From Dysidea avara (taxonomy: Eukaryota; Porifera; Demospongiae; Dictyoceratida; Dysideidae), in the NCBI RefSeq assembly GCF_963678975.1, contig NC_089272.1, positions 64,235,774-64,299,773 of the forward strand: 64,000 nt of DNA, given 5' to 3'. Below are positions 46,712 to 55,036 of the stretch, piece after piece; the first letter of the stretch is position 1; each line of letters starts with the position of its first letter. The notes beneath the pieces are model-generated. The model was not told the DNA's origin, did no database searches, and saw nothing but the letters and a program-made list of their open reading frames with translations. A program made the position numbers and the translations under genes.

Positions 46712-46890
46712 ATAGTAGGGTTCGATTAAGAATGATTATCAATGATTACCAATCATGTACAACAGCAAATCATACAAACTACAACTATAAGCCTAGCAAA
46801 TTTACAACTGGCCTACGTGTACAAAACTCAATAATAAAACACAATACTACACGTGAGCCAGATTAATCATTACATTCTTAAGATACTACA
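46712..46890 (-). repeat. 3' LTR of the Ty3/gypsy element
   Basis: 179 bp, one base different from the 5' LTR (46838 region, CCTACGTG versus CCTAAGTG). Minus-strand start TGTAGTATCTTAAG. Preceded on that strand by a polypurine tract AAGAGGGAGGAGA (46891-46903). Confidence 0.95.
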
Positions 46891-46906
46891 TCTCCTCCCT
46901 CTTAGT

Positions 46907-48763
46907 TTAATTGTTACTAGGTGACCAGGGTCTCCTTGGCTTCGGCACTCGTGCAGATCTTCTCAGAGGTGGCTGTTCAACTATTGACTGTTCAGTTTGA
47001 GCTGGTTGACTGTCTGCCACTTGAGAACTACTTGCTGGTTGAGAGTCACTTGGTTGAGAAGAAACTTGTGGAGGATCCACAAGATGTGAAACAGCCAGTC
47101 TGGTTTTCAACTGGTTTGCATGACGGCGCCAAGTAAGGTTTTGTCCTTCAATTAAAACTTGGTACATCACATTTCCAGATTTCTCTTTGATTATACCTGG
47201 AACCCATCTCTTTCCTTCCCTGAAGTTTCGTACCCACACTAGGTCACCTATCTTGAAACTTTTCGGTCTGGTCTGTAAATTGTAATGTCCTTCTTGTCTC
47301 AGTTTAGCTTGTTGTAACTGAGTTTGACTAGGGTGGAGGAGATCTAGAAGTGTCCGTAATCGTCGTCCATTCAACAGTTCTGAAGGTGTCTGACCCGTCA
47401 TTGAATGAGGTGTAACTCTATATCTTGCAAGGAAATTCGTAACACAATCTTGAACTTCTTTTCTTGAAACAGGATTAGCTTTCTCGACACTGTTCTTAAA
47501 GGTTTCAACAAGTCTCTCTACTTCCCCATTTGATCTAGGGTGGTAAGGGGCAGTGGTTGTGTGTAGAATTCCATGTGAACTACAGTAATCGTTAAACTCA
47601 CTGGCTGTGAACTGAGGTCCATTATCTGAAACGATCTGCTCCGGTAACCCTTGTGCAGCAAAGATTTGCTTAAGCTTGCTAATTGTGGCTGTGGCACTTG
47701 TATCAGTCATTTCTAACACTTCTGGCCATTTATTGAATGAGTCTATCAGAAGCAACCACATCTTGCCTTTGAATGGTCCAGCGTAGTCGATGTGAACTCG
47801 TTGCCAGGGACGTAGCGGCAATTCCCACTGGTGCAAGGGTACACGGACAGGATCTCTCCCAGCTATGGCACAACCTGTACAACTCTTGGCATGAGTCTCA
47901 ATAGCACTGTCAATGTCTGGCCACCAAACATGAAGCCTTGCCAATGACTTCATTCGTGTCATGCCGGGATGTCCTGAATGGAGCAGTTGCATCACTTTGT
48001 GACGGTATTTCTGTGGAATCACTACCCTCAGCCCCCAAAGTAAACATCCATTGTGAATCGTCAATTGTGTTCTCTTGTGAAAGAAAGGGCGTACTTTACT
48101 GTCCACTGCACTAGAATAAACTGGCCAACCATGTAATGTATAATTAAATACCTGAGACAAAACTGGGTCTTGAGCTGTGGCCTTCCTAATTTCTTTGTCA
48201 GTCACTGGTAATTCATCTAACTGTTGTGTTTCCACAGCACAAACAATTTCTTCAGCGTCGTCAACCCAGTCTTGGTCTTGGTCCAATGGTAATCTGGACA
48301 GAGCATCGGCATTGCCATGGCTGGTGGAAGGTTGGAAATGTACTTCGTAATCATAAGCAGAAAGAGTTACAGCCCATCGTTGCAATCTGCTGGCAGCAAT
48401 TTCAGGAATTCCTTTCTGTGGATGAAAAATAGTTAACAATGGTTTGTGGTCAGTGTATAACTTAAACTTCCTACCCAACAGATACTGCCTAAACTTCCGG
48501 ACACCATACACTATACCCAGTGCTTCTTTCTGGATTTGAGCATAATTTTGCTCGGCCTTGGTCAACTTACGAGAAGCATACGCTATTGGTTTCTCTGTAC
48601 CATCAGGAAAGGTGTGTGAGAGGACTGCACCCACTCCAACAGGGCTAGCATCACAAGCTAAAGTTAAAGGCAATTTGGGATCATAGTGAGTCAAGGAATC
48701 TGCTGATGTCAGAGCCTCTTTGATCTGATCAACTGCATTGGTGTGTAATGGCTCCAGTACCAC
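46907..48763 (-). CDS. pol: Pol part 2: RNase H and integrase
   Basis: Frame of about 618 codons with no ATG at its 5' end, overlapping the RT frame by 55 nt in a different phase. RNase H: TLACDASPVGVGAVLSH, then IAYASRKLTKAEQNYAQIQ, then YTDHKPL. Integrase: H2C2-like zinc region HSGHPGMTRM...CTGC, core HIDYAGPF, VSDNGPQF and the EVERL glutamate (D,D-35-E pattern), then a C-terminal DNA-binding part with KIGDLVWVRNF and WVPGIIKEK. A Ser/Gln/Pro-rich tail ends RRSARVPKPRRPW, a form common at gypsy integrase ends. All catalytic residues are present. Confidence 0.9.
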   Translation of the reverse strand: MVLEPLHTNAVDQIKEALTSADSLTHYDPKLPLTLACDASPVGVGAVLSHTFPDGTEKPIAYASRKLTKAEQNYAQIQKEALGIVYGVRKFRQYLLGRKFKLYTDHKPLLTIFHPQKGIPEIAASRLQRWAVTLSAYDYEVHFQPSTSHGNADALSRLPLDQDQDWVDDAEEIVCAVETQQLDELPVTDKEIRKATAQDPVLSQVFNYTLHGWPVYSSAVDSKVRPFFHKRTQLTIHNGCLLWGLRVVIPQKYRHKVMQLLHSGHPGMTRMKSLARLHVWWPDIDSAIETHAKSCTGCAIAGRDPVRVPLHQWELPLRPWQRVHIDYAGPFKGKMWLLLIDSFNKWPEVLEMTDTSATATISKLKQIFAAQGLPEQIVSDNGPQFTASEFNDYCSSHGILHTTTAPYHPRSNGEVERLVETFKNSVEKANPVSRKEVQDCVTNFLARYRVTPHSMTGQTPSELLNGRRLRTLLDLLHPSQTQLQQAKLRQEGHYNLQTRPKSFKIGDLVWVRNFREGKRWVPGIIKEKSGNVMYQVLIEGQNLTWRRHANQLKTRLAVSHLVDPPQVSSQPSDSQPASSSQVADSQPAQTEQSIVEQPPLRRSARVPKPRRPWSPSNN

Positions 48764-50382
48764 TTCTTATCCTTGTGTAACAATTCATGAAGGGGAGCAC
48801 ACTTGGTAGCTAGGCCAGGTAAAAATCTGTCATAATAGTTTACCATTCCTAGGAATGACCTGAGCTGCTTCTGATCTTGGGGCAATGGCATGTTCTGAAT
48901 GGCTTCAATCTTGTCTGTCATTGGACGAATTCCATCCTTATCAATAACATGCCCCAGGTAGCTGACACTTGTCTGCAGAAATGAACACTTTGATTCACGA
49001 AGCCGAAAACCACTGTCCTTGAGACGTTGCAGTGTCTTCTGCAAGTTTGTCAGGTGCTCCTTCGCAGTGTTACCTGTAACAATAAGGTCATCTAAATAAC
49101 ATGCAACACCAGGAATACCACTAAGAGTTTGCTCCATAACTTTCTGGAAAATAGCTGGAGCACAACTTAACCCAAATGGCATTCGCTTATAGCGATACAA
49201 CCCTTGATGTGTGTTGATCACAACCAGCTGCTTGGAAGCATTGTCCAGTTCAATTTGTAAATATGCATCAGCCAAGTCTAACTTGGAAAAGTGGACACCA
49301 CCATTCAATTTATGAAAAAGTTCTTGTGGTAGTGGTAGAGGGTAAACATCATTCCTCAATACTGGATTCAATGTGACCTTGAAGTCGCCACAAATACGCA
49401 CTCTACCTCCAGGCTTTCTGACTACCACTATTGGTGTGGCCCAGTCTGACTGTGTAACTTTCTCAATCACTCCATTCTTTTCTAGCTGGTCTAATTCGGC
49501 TCCAACAACAGGTTTGATAGCAAATGGAAGTCGGCGAGGTTTACAGTACTTAGGCACTACTTCATCACGAAGTGTCAGTCTTGCTTGAGCAGTTGTGCAA
49601 GTACCTAAGCCTGGTTGAAAAATGTCTGCATGGACTTCCAATATCTGTTTGAGACTGTTCAACTCAACTTGTAAGGCAGCAGTGATGCTGAGCTGTCTGG
49701 GAGTAATTGTGATGTTGAGCATTGCTAGCCCATCCCTGCTTAGGATGTTGACTCCCTTGTGTGAAACATAAATTGGCAAATTGGCTGACTGACTTGAATC
49801 ATCTTCACATATCACTGTGGTTGTAAAGTAACCCAAGGGTTTGATGGGTTGGCCTTCAAAAGCTCCAAGAACTCGTTCAGTCTTGGTTAACTTGGGTTTC
49901 TCCAAGTCTTGCCAGGTCTTCACATTGATAAATGTTAAGGGTGAAGCTGAGTCAAGCATCAAACGTAGGCGTTTCTGCATCTCTGTGAGGTGTAAAATTT
50001 GAAACATTGGAGGAATGTCAGCATGGGGTTGTTTATCTGACTGAGATATGGGAACAACTGCTGACTCATATGACTCTTGGGGTGTTACAATCACAGCTGC
50101 AGATCCACAGACTTTGGCAATGTGGCCAATTTTTCCACACTTATGACACTTGGCACAGTAAAATCGACATGATTTACGAGCATGATTTCCCCCACAACTG
50201 GCACAATTGGTACGAGTCTGTTCTTTAGAAAACTGTCCTGTGCTAGGCTGCTGTGTTCGCTTCCTGGGCGGTTCTGTTCTGGATTTGGACCTTGGATGCT
50301 TTCCACTGTTGATGGGTGTCACACTTGTCTGACTTTCGCCTTCAGAACGTTTCAGGGCTTCACTGAGTCTCTGCAGCTTCAA
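48709..50382 (-). CDS. pol: Gag C-terminus, protease and reverse transcriptase
   Basis: Frame of about 557 codons. The N-terminal part has a Cys/His-rich region with CASCGGNHARKSC and a CCHC knuckle CHKCGKIGHIAKVC, so it begins inside Gag. The protease has LMLDSASPLTFIN (DSA active site in place of the usual DTG/DSG). The RT has LDLADAYLQI, FGLSCAPAIFQ, the catalytic YLDD (codons at 49087-49098), and FLGMVNYYDRF. It is +1 relative to the upstream Gag frame. Because the CCHC knuckle falls after the shift, this is more likely a broken Gag than a normal Gag-Pol frameshift site. It ends shortly after RT at a second shift. Confidence 0.9.
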   Translation of the reverse strand: MKLQRLSEALKRSEGESQTSVTPINSGKHPRSKSRTEPPRKRTQQPSTGQFSKEQTRTNCASCGGNHARKSCRFYCAKCHKCGKIGHIAKVCGSAAVIVTPQESYESAVVPISQSDKQPHADIPPMFQILHLTEMQKRLRLMLDSASPLTFINVKTWQDLEKPKLTKTERVLGAFEGQPIKPLGYFTTTVICEDDSSQSANLPIYVSHKGVNILSRDGLAMLNITITPRQLSITAALQVELNSLKQILEVHADIFQPGLGTCTTAQARLTLRDEVVPKYCKPRRLPFAIKPVVGAELDQLEKNGVIEKVTQSDWATPIVVVRKPGGRVRICGDFKVTLNPVLRNDVYPLPLPQELFHKLNGGVHFSKLDLADAYLQIELDNASKQLVVINTHQGLYRYKRMPFGLSCAPAIFQKVMEQTLSGIPGVACYLDDLIVTGNTAKEHLTNLQKTLQRLKDSGFRLRESKCSFLQTSVSYLGHVIDKDGIRPMTDKIEAIQNMPLPQDQKQLRSFLGMVNYYDRFLPGLATKCAPLHELLHKDKKWYWSHYTPMQLIRSKRL

Positions 50383-50887
50383 ATGTAGTTGCTAACTGAA
50401 ATAAATCATCCAGAGATTTGCTGTGGTCCTGGGTCAACAATTGTTGAAGAAGGCGTTCATTGCGTAGTCCCATCACAAACTTGTCACGAAGATTTTCGCC
50501 CAATGCTGCTTCTGCCCACTGGCATGTAGAAGCCAAACGACGGAGTTCTGAGAGGTAAGCGGCCAACGACTGTTTGTCCTGCTGTTTGTACGAATAGAAA
50601 CGGTAACGTTCTGCCAAGACAAGTTTCTTTACTCCAAACTGTTTGTTGAGCTTAGTTCTCAAATCGTCATACGTCTCTTCCTCTGGACGCTTGGGTGTAC
50701 AAAGCGTACACAACAGTTTGAAAGTGTCAGATCCAATTAACGTGCAAAACACAGCTCGCTTCTTGTCTGCGGCATTGTCACCTGTAGCGTAAGAACTGAT
50801 TGACAACCACTGATCAAAACGACGGCTCCAAGAGTCCCATTCATCACGCTTGGAATCAAACTTTTCCATCTGACCCGACTCCGCCAT
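50360..50887 (-). CDS. gag: Gag N-terminal part
   Basis: 175 codons from ATG at 50885-50887 (MAESGQMEKFDSKRDEWDSW), which starts right after the primer-binding site. Capsid-like: the WDSWSRRFDQWL opening and RFYSYKQQDKQSLAAYLSELRRLA / LRDKFVMGL are typical of retrotransposon Gag. It ends at TGA in frame, overlapping the next frame by 23 nt. Confidence 0.85.
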   Translation of the reverse strand: MAESGQMEKFDSKRDEWDSWSRRFDQWLSISSYATGDNAADKKRAVFCTLIGSDTFKLLCTLCTPKRPEEETYDDLRTKLNKQFGVKKLVLAERYRFYSYKQQDKQSLAAYLSELRRLASTCQWAEAALGENLRDKFVMGLRNERLLQQLLTQDHSKSLDDLFQLATTFEAAETQ

Positions 50888-50900
50888 TCTCGTCGCCAAT

Positions 50901-51079
50901 ATAGTAGGGTTCGATTAAGAATGATTATCAATGATTACCAATCATGTACAACAGCAAATCATACAAACTACAACTATAAGCCTAGCAAATTTACAACTGG
51001 CCTAAGTGTACAAAACTCAATAATAAAACACAATACTACACGTGAGCCAGATTAATCATTACATTCTTAAGATACTACA
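50901..51079 (-). repeat. 5' LTR of the Ty3/gypsy element
   Basis: 179 bp, one mismatch to the 3' LTR; supports very recent insertion. Confidence 0.95.
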
Positions 51080-51187
51080 ATACTACTTGCTATAGTGTAT
51101 TCAATTGGCCAACAATTTCATAGAGTATGTGGATAGTCATATTTGCTGTGGAATCTTGCATATTATTTATCAGTAGCTTTTCCTGTG

Positions 51188-51622
51188 TAGGCCTGCGCCG
51201 ATTATGCCAGCATAATTTGGGGCATAATAGGAAGCCAAAAGCATCAGCATAATGCCAGCATATTAGGAAAAATTTTGTGCATTGGTTATGTGAGAAGCTG
51301 AAACTCTGCCTATTGTGCATGATGCAGAATGGGATAGTGTGCAAACATGGTAAAAATCAGATTTATGGCTACGTTGTGAAGAAAAGATTAGTTGAAGATC
51401 GATATACTCTAATAGAACAGTCACCGCATAATGAAATATCCTAATAGAACGTTCACAGATGCATTAGGTACTCTAATAGAGCAGTCAAGACACAATTTTA
51501 TATGAGCATATTTGGAGCATAATGGTACACAACTGGGCATAATTGGAGCATAATAGGGGAAATTTTGGAGCAATGCTCAAAAGCATAATAGGCAATTTCA
51601 AAAGCATAATAGGCTCAGGCCT
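51188..51622. mobile_element. hAT-like MITE, GATTATGCCAGCATAAT family, copy 3
   Basis: Perfect 8-bp duplication TTCCTGTG (51180-51187, 51623-51630). Left TAGGCCTGCGCCGATTATGC; right ends CATAATAGGCTCAGGCCTA. Three CTCTAATAGAGCAGTCA-type motifs (51398-51487). Confidence 0.9.
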
Positions 51623-51677
51623 ATTCCTGTGATACTGAGACTACTAGGCATTTATAAGATAGAAAGTAGGGGTAGTG

Positions 51678-51757
51678 GGTAGGTAGCAGTGGTAGAACAG
51701 TGGTAGCATGCCTGCCTAAAGCACCAGTAGTCCAGGGTTTGAGCTCCAGCTGAGTTT
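51678..51757 (+). repeat. tRNA-derived SINE head
   Basis: GCAGTGGTAGAACAGTGGTAG resembles a tRNA A box and GGGTTTGAGCTCC a B box at tRNA spacing, followed by a T-rich run. The cloverleaf is not intact, so this is not a tRNA gene. Confidence 0.5.
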
Positions 51758-51858
51758 TGTGTTTTTTTTTGTTTTTTTTTGTTTGGTGACCCTTTTTGTC
51801 TAAGTTTTACTGTTGGTTCAATAGTGATCCCAGCCTATTGAACTGACTTTCTGTTCAG

Positions 51859-52046
51859 TATCCACTGCGGCACTGCCATAAATAAAACATTGTCGTCAAG
51901 ACTCACGGTACTGAGTCATGTGGGCAAGAACTACAAAGTACATGCCACAATTGAAACACGTGCAGCCACTATCTACTGTGAGTTATTTACATGCAGAGAT
52001 GGTTTCACAATAATTAGCCCTGAATTATGCAATCTCTCTCAAATAG
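51859..52046 (+). CDS. Possible extracellular exon
   Basis: The acceptor GACTTTCTGTTCAG| and the donor CTCAAATAG|GTATGT enclose an uninterrupted frame of 62 codons leaving in phase 1, the phase used by the Ig exons here. It contains LTVLSHVGKNYKVHATIETR and cysteines in YCELFTC. The incoming phase (2) differs. It may be part of an Ig-like gene on the plus strand, upstream of gene C. No direct homology recognised. Confidence 0.35.
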
Positions 52047-53100
52047 GTATGTACTGCATTTCATAATTTAAAAAAATTGGTATGGTCATAGTTTTCTTGT
52101 TGCAACCTCTAAACAAGCATATTTAGTTGTAATTGTAGCTATATTGTAATATTTAAACAGGGAGTCCACTCAACTTAAGCTGATTTTCAGTGGAGCTCTG
52201 TAAACAGCATACAAAAATACACAACAACACAAATATAAACACCAGAAATAAAGACACTTAAATAAAATAAATGATGACAAAGTGGTAGCCACCACACCTG
52301 TTAGCTAATGCCAAACTGTTCCATAAAATCGTTCCACAATAAAAGAATTCTTTTATCAAAGTTAATCACAATTAACTCTGGGAACAAATAGGCGATTAAT
52401 ATAATTATGTCCACAATAACCTGTCACATCTTTAGAATAACGAAAAACATTTAGCAAAATTAATATGAGGGGGAATGATTATTTACAGATTTGAAAGGCC
52501 TTATAGACAAGGTTTGAAAGCATGAGCAACATCCAGTCCCTAGAGAATGTATTTTAAACATGATTTTCAAGACTCCATTTAGTGCCATGCACTACACAAC
52601 GTACAATTGCCCAAGTACTCTTTAAGGAGGTGGAGCTTGTGTGGTAGCTTTTAACAGGTATGTAAACAGATGGTGATTGGTCACTATGGTCATTGCAACA
52701 GCCAGGCTGTCTGTTATAAAAGGTTAAAGTTTATACTTGAGTACAGTGAGTAGCAATACCATGTACCATATTACTATTATTGCTATCATTTGAGTCAGTG
52801 CAGTAATAGTGATGTGGGCAGGAATGAGAAAAAAATTGATGAAGTTTGCTTGCAGCAATGTTTTTATATTATGCAAGTTGACAGTTCTTTCCTGAGGAAC
52901 TCCTAGCTATGTCATGCATATGGCGTAGGTAGTAGCATTATTTTTATAAAATCTGAAACACAAAATGAGACACAAATGGTGTCTCAACTTCACACAGGAG
53001 CTAGCTGCATATCATAATTGCTACACCACTATATATAGTCAATTTATGCTCGCCTGAGCCCTGCTCTGCTATAAGCAGTACAAAACAGCCTATAGCCACC
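52047..53100. other. No gene seen
   Basis: AT-rich with no exon-like frame. Confidence 0.5.
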
Positions 53101-53107
53101 TGGAAAC

Positions 53108-53190
53108 ACTTAATACAGTGGTAAAACACCAACTCTTAAAGTAGGAGGTACCTGGTTTGATTCCTGATGTAGACAACTTTTTGTTTATTT
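53108..53190 (+). repeat. tRNA-derived SINE head, second type
   Basis: ATACAGTGGTAAAACACC (A-box-like) and a good B box GGTTTGATTCC at 53154-53164, followed by T-rich sequence. Acceptor-stem pairing is lost. Confidence 0.5.
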
Positions 53191-53219
53191 TATTTTGAAC
53201 TACTTTTAGAAACATGTTT

Positions 53220-53382
53220 TTATGAAGGCATTGACTGCTCCATTTGGGTATTTGAGCGGAGTATATTGATCTTTATCGCGGTTTTCAACCCCACTCCAAG
53301 AAGGATAATTTTTGGTGTAATATCATTCTGAGGGAGGCTTCATCCCCCTAGCTCCCCCCCCCCTTTCCGCCACCTATGCTAG
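53220..53382. mobile_element. Truncated GGCGGAGGAAG-family MITE (right end)
   Basis: Matches the right part of 43437-43803 from the decayed TTAGAGTATCTCGATCTT motif to CCGCCACCTATG; the left end is missing. Confidence 0.8.
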
Positions 53383-54924
53383 CTTTCACATAAAGGGCAC
53401 AGCATAAATTCTGCAGTACAGTTTGAGTTCAAAATTGAAGTTCAATTTGTTCCTTATAGTTTAAAGATTTTAATGATGCATGCTCATTAGAGTAGTCGAC
53501 TGAGTATTTTGATGTTGAGCAGCCCTTTTAGCTTATCCCCTTTTGTTGATTCCTAGAAGAGATTAGCTTTTCTCTTCTATTCTTTCCATATGTTTTCATT
53601 ACCCACGTATGCAGATGCAACTGTACCTGTACCTTAGCTTATAACTAGCACATAATAAAAACTCGTGGGGGTGGTTTGCTTTCGCCTCCATGTACCCCCT
53701 ATATCCACCCTTGGACATGTGACTCAGTTACAGTCTTTTCATCTTTCATATTGTTAGTCCAAAGATATATAAATCCGTGATGTGGGGCTAATACATCTAT
53801 GAGTAGTCACTGGATTATTTACCTCCAGCATCTGTACAAGAAGTAAACCACGAAACATCACGAGTACTGCCGTCATCTAGCTAGCTTAGGCTGTCACAGC
53901 CACTATGCTCTGACTGCCCTCGGGAGCTAGCTAATAGCAGGCATTCCAGATTTTTAAATTTTGGAGAAATGGACTTTTTATATGCTCAATAGATAGAGTA
54001 TTGATTGCCGATCTCAGAATATAATATATAGTTTGTTGGATTGAAATTAGCTACTTTGGCATGCACATGCTTAAAAAATGAAACAGGTACATTTTTCCAT
54101 AGCTTAATTCCCATACATTTTAAAGGGAAAAATGGCACAATTGAATTAGGTATTAAGCCATCTAGCAATCTGGAATGTCTTGAAACTGCAGTTGCTTCTA
54201 GCTGCAAGTTTTTGTACTGGCATGTATAAAAAACCTCAGGTCCTATCAGATCTCAGCGATCTTTCACCTACTGCACACTTCTCAATACAATGGTGCACCC
54301 CCACAGGGAACTGAGCCGGTGGCTCTCAAGTAAGTAAAAACATGAAGGTAACAACTTATAAACATAAACAACTAAAGTGGGAGTGTCACAATGATACAAC
54401 AATACCTATAAGGTGGAGTTGTGGCTTCAATTACGGCATAGCTAGTGCCGACTTTGAAGTGGTTTATACTTTTGAGCTGATGACACAGCCATCAGAAAAT
54501 TGCTGTGGAGCTGAATATCGCTAACCCGAGCGAAGTAACTACGCGATGAAAAGTAAGCACCAGTGACTATCGTCCACTCGACAATTTTTTTACGAAGGTT
54601 TAGATATGTAATTACCGAAAACTCAGTATCTCGCTCAGTATCGGTCTGTGAATTGGACAACTATCAATTATTCCAGGGGTGGGGACAAGAAGCAATGTCA
54701 AATCCCCACCTGGGGTGTGGGGACGCCCCGGGGGTGGGGCATGAAATTGACAAGTGCATTATACGCGAGTTGTTATTTTGTGCTGGGGGATATACGGAGA
54801 ATTTTTGAATAAAAAATCTCGGATACTGTAATGCCTACAGTAACAGACAAAAGATTTGGGGTGTGTCACCCCAATCAAACAGGATAGGTTGTTTGTGTGG
54901 TTTTGTAGTCTCGACATACCGGCT
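53383..54924. other. No gene supported; region upstream of gene C
   Basis: GC-rich CCCCACCTGGGGTGTGGGG dyads at 54700-54740 and a CCAAT element near 54867 lie upstream of the signal-peptide exon. Small frames here are not gene-like. Confidence 0.4.
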
Positions 54925-55000
54925 ATGAAGCGACCTTTGACTGTTTTACTCTGGCTGATCGTGATGGCTACTCCCATGATACTAGGAGCAGTACCTCCAG
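54925..55000 (+). CDS. Gene C exon 1: signal peptide
   Basis: ATG at 54925 opens MKRPLTVLLWLIVMATPMIL then GAVPPG: two basic residues, a hydrophobic core of about 15 and a Gly-Ala cleavage region. The frame runs to CCTCCAG|GTTAGG, a usable though not ideal donor, in phase 1. The nearest compatible phase-1 acceptor with protein-like sequence is the Ig exon at 61477. A transposon lies only 36 bp into the intron. Confidence 0.5.
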
Positions 55001-55036
55001 GTTAGGAAAAGCGGCATAGCTAATGGCATTCATTGT

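Larger units (their letters stand above)
46712..51079 (-). mobile_element. Young Ty3/gypsy LTR retrotransposon
   Basis: 4,368 bp, minus strand, flanked by 5-bp target duplications ATACT (46707-46711, 51080-51084). Order: 5' LTR, primer-site-like TGGCGACGAG directly after it, Gag, protease, reverse transcriptase, RNase H, integrase, polypurine tract, 3' LTR. The order RT-RNase H-integrase is that of Ty3/gypsy. No envelope gene. The coding part is split into three frames by two frameshifts (about 50380 and 48745). Confidence 0.95.

Noticed and set aside
51678-51757. tRNA gene
   Set aside because: A and B box resemblance only; acceptor and anticodon stems do not pair.
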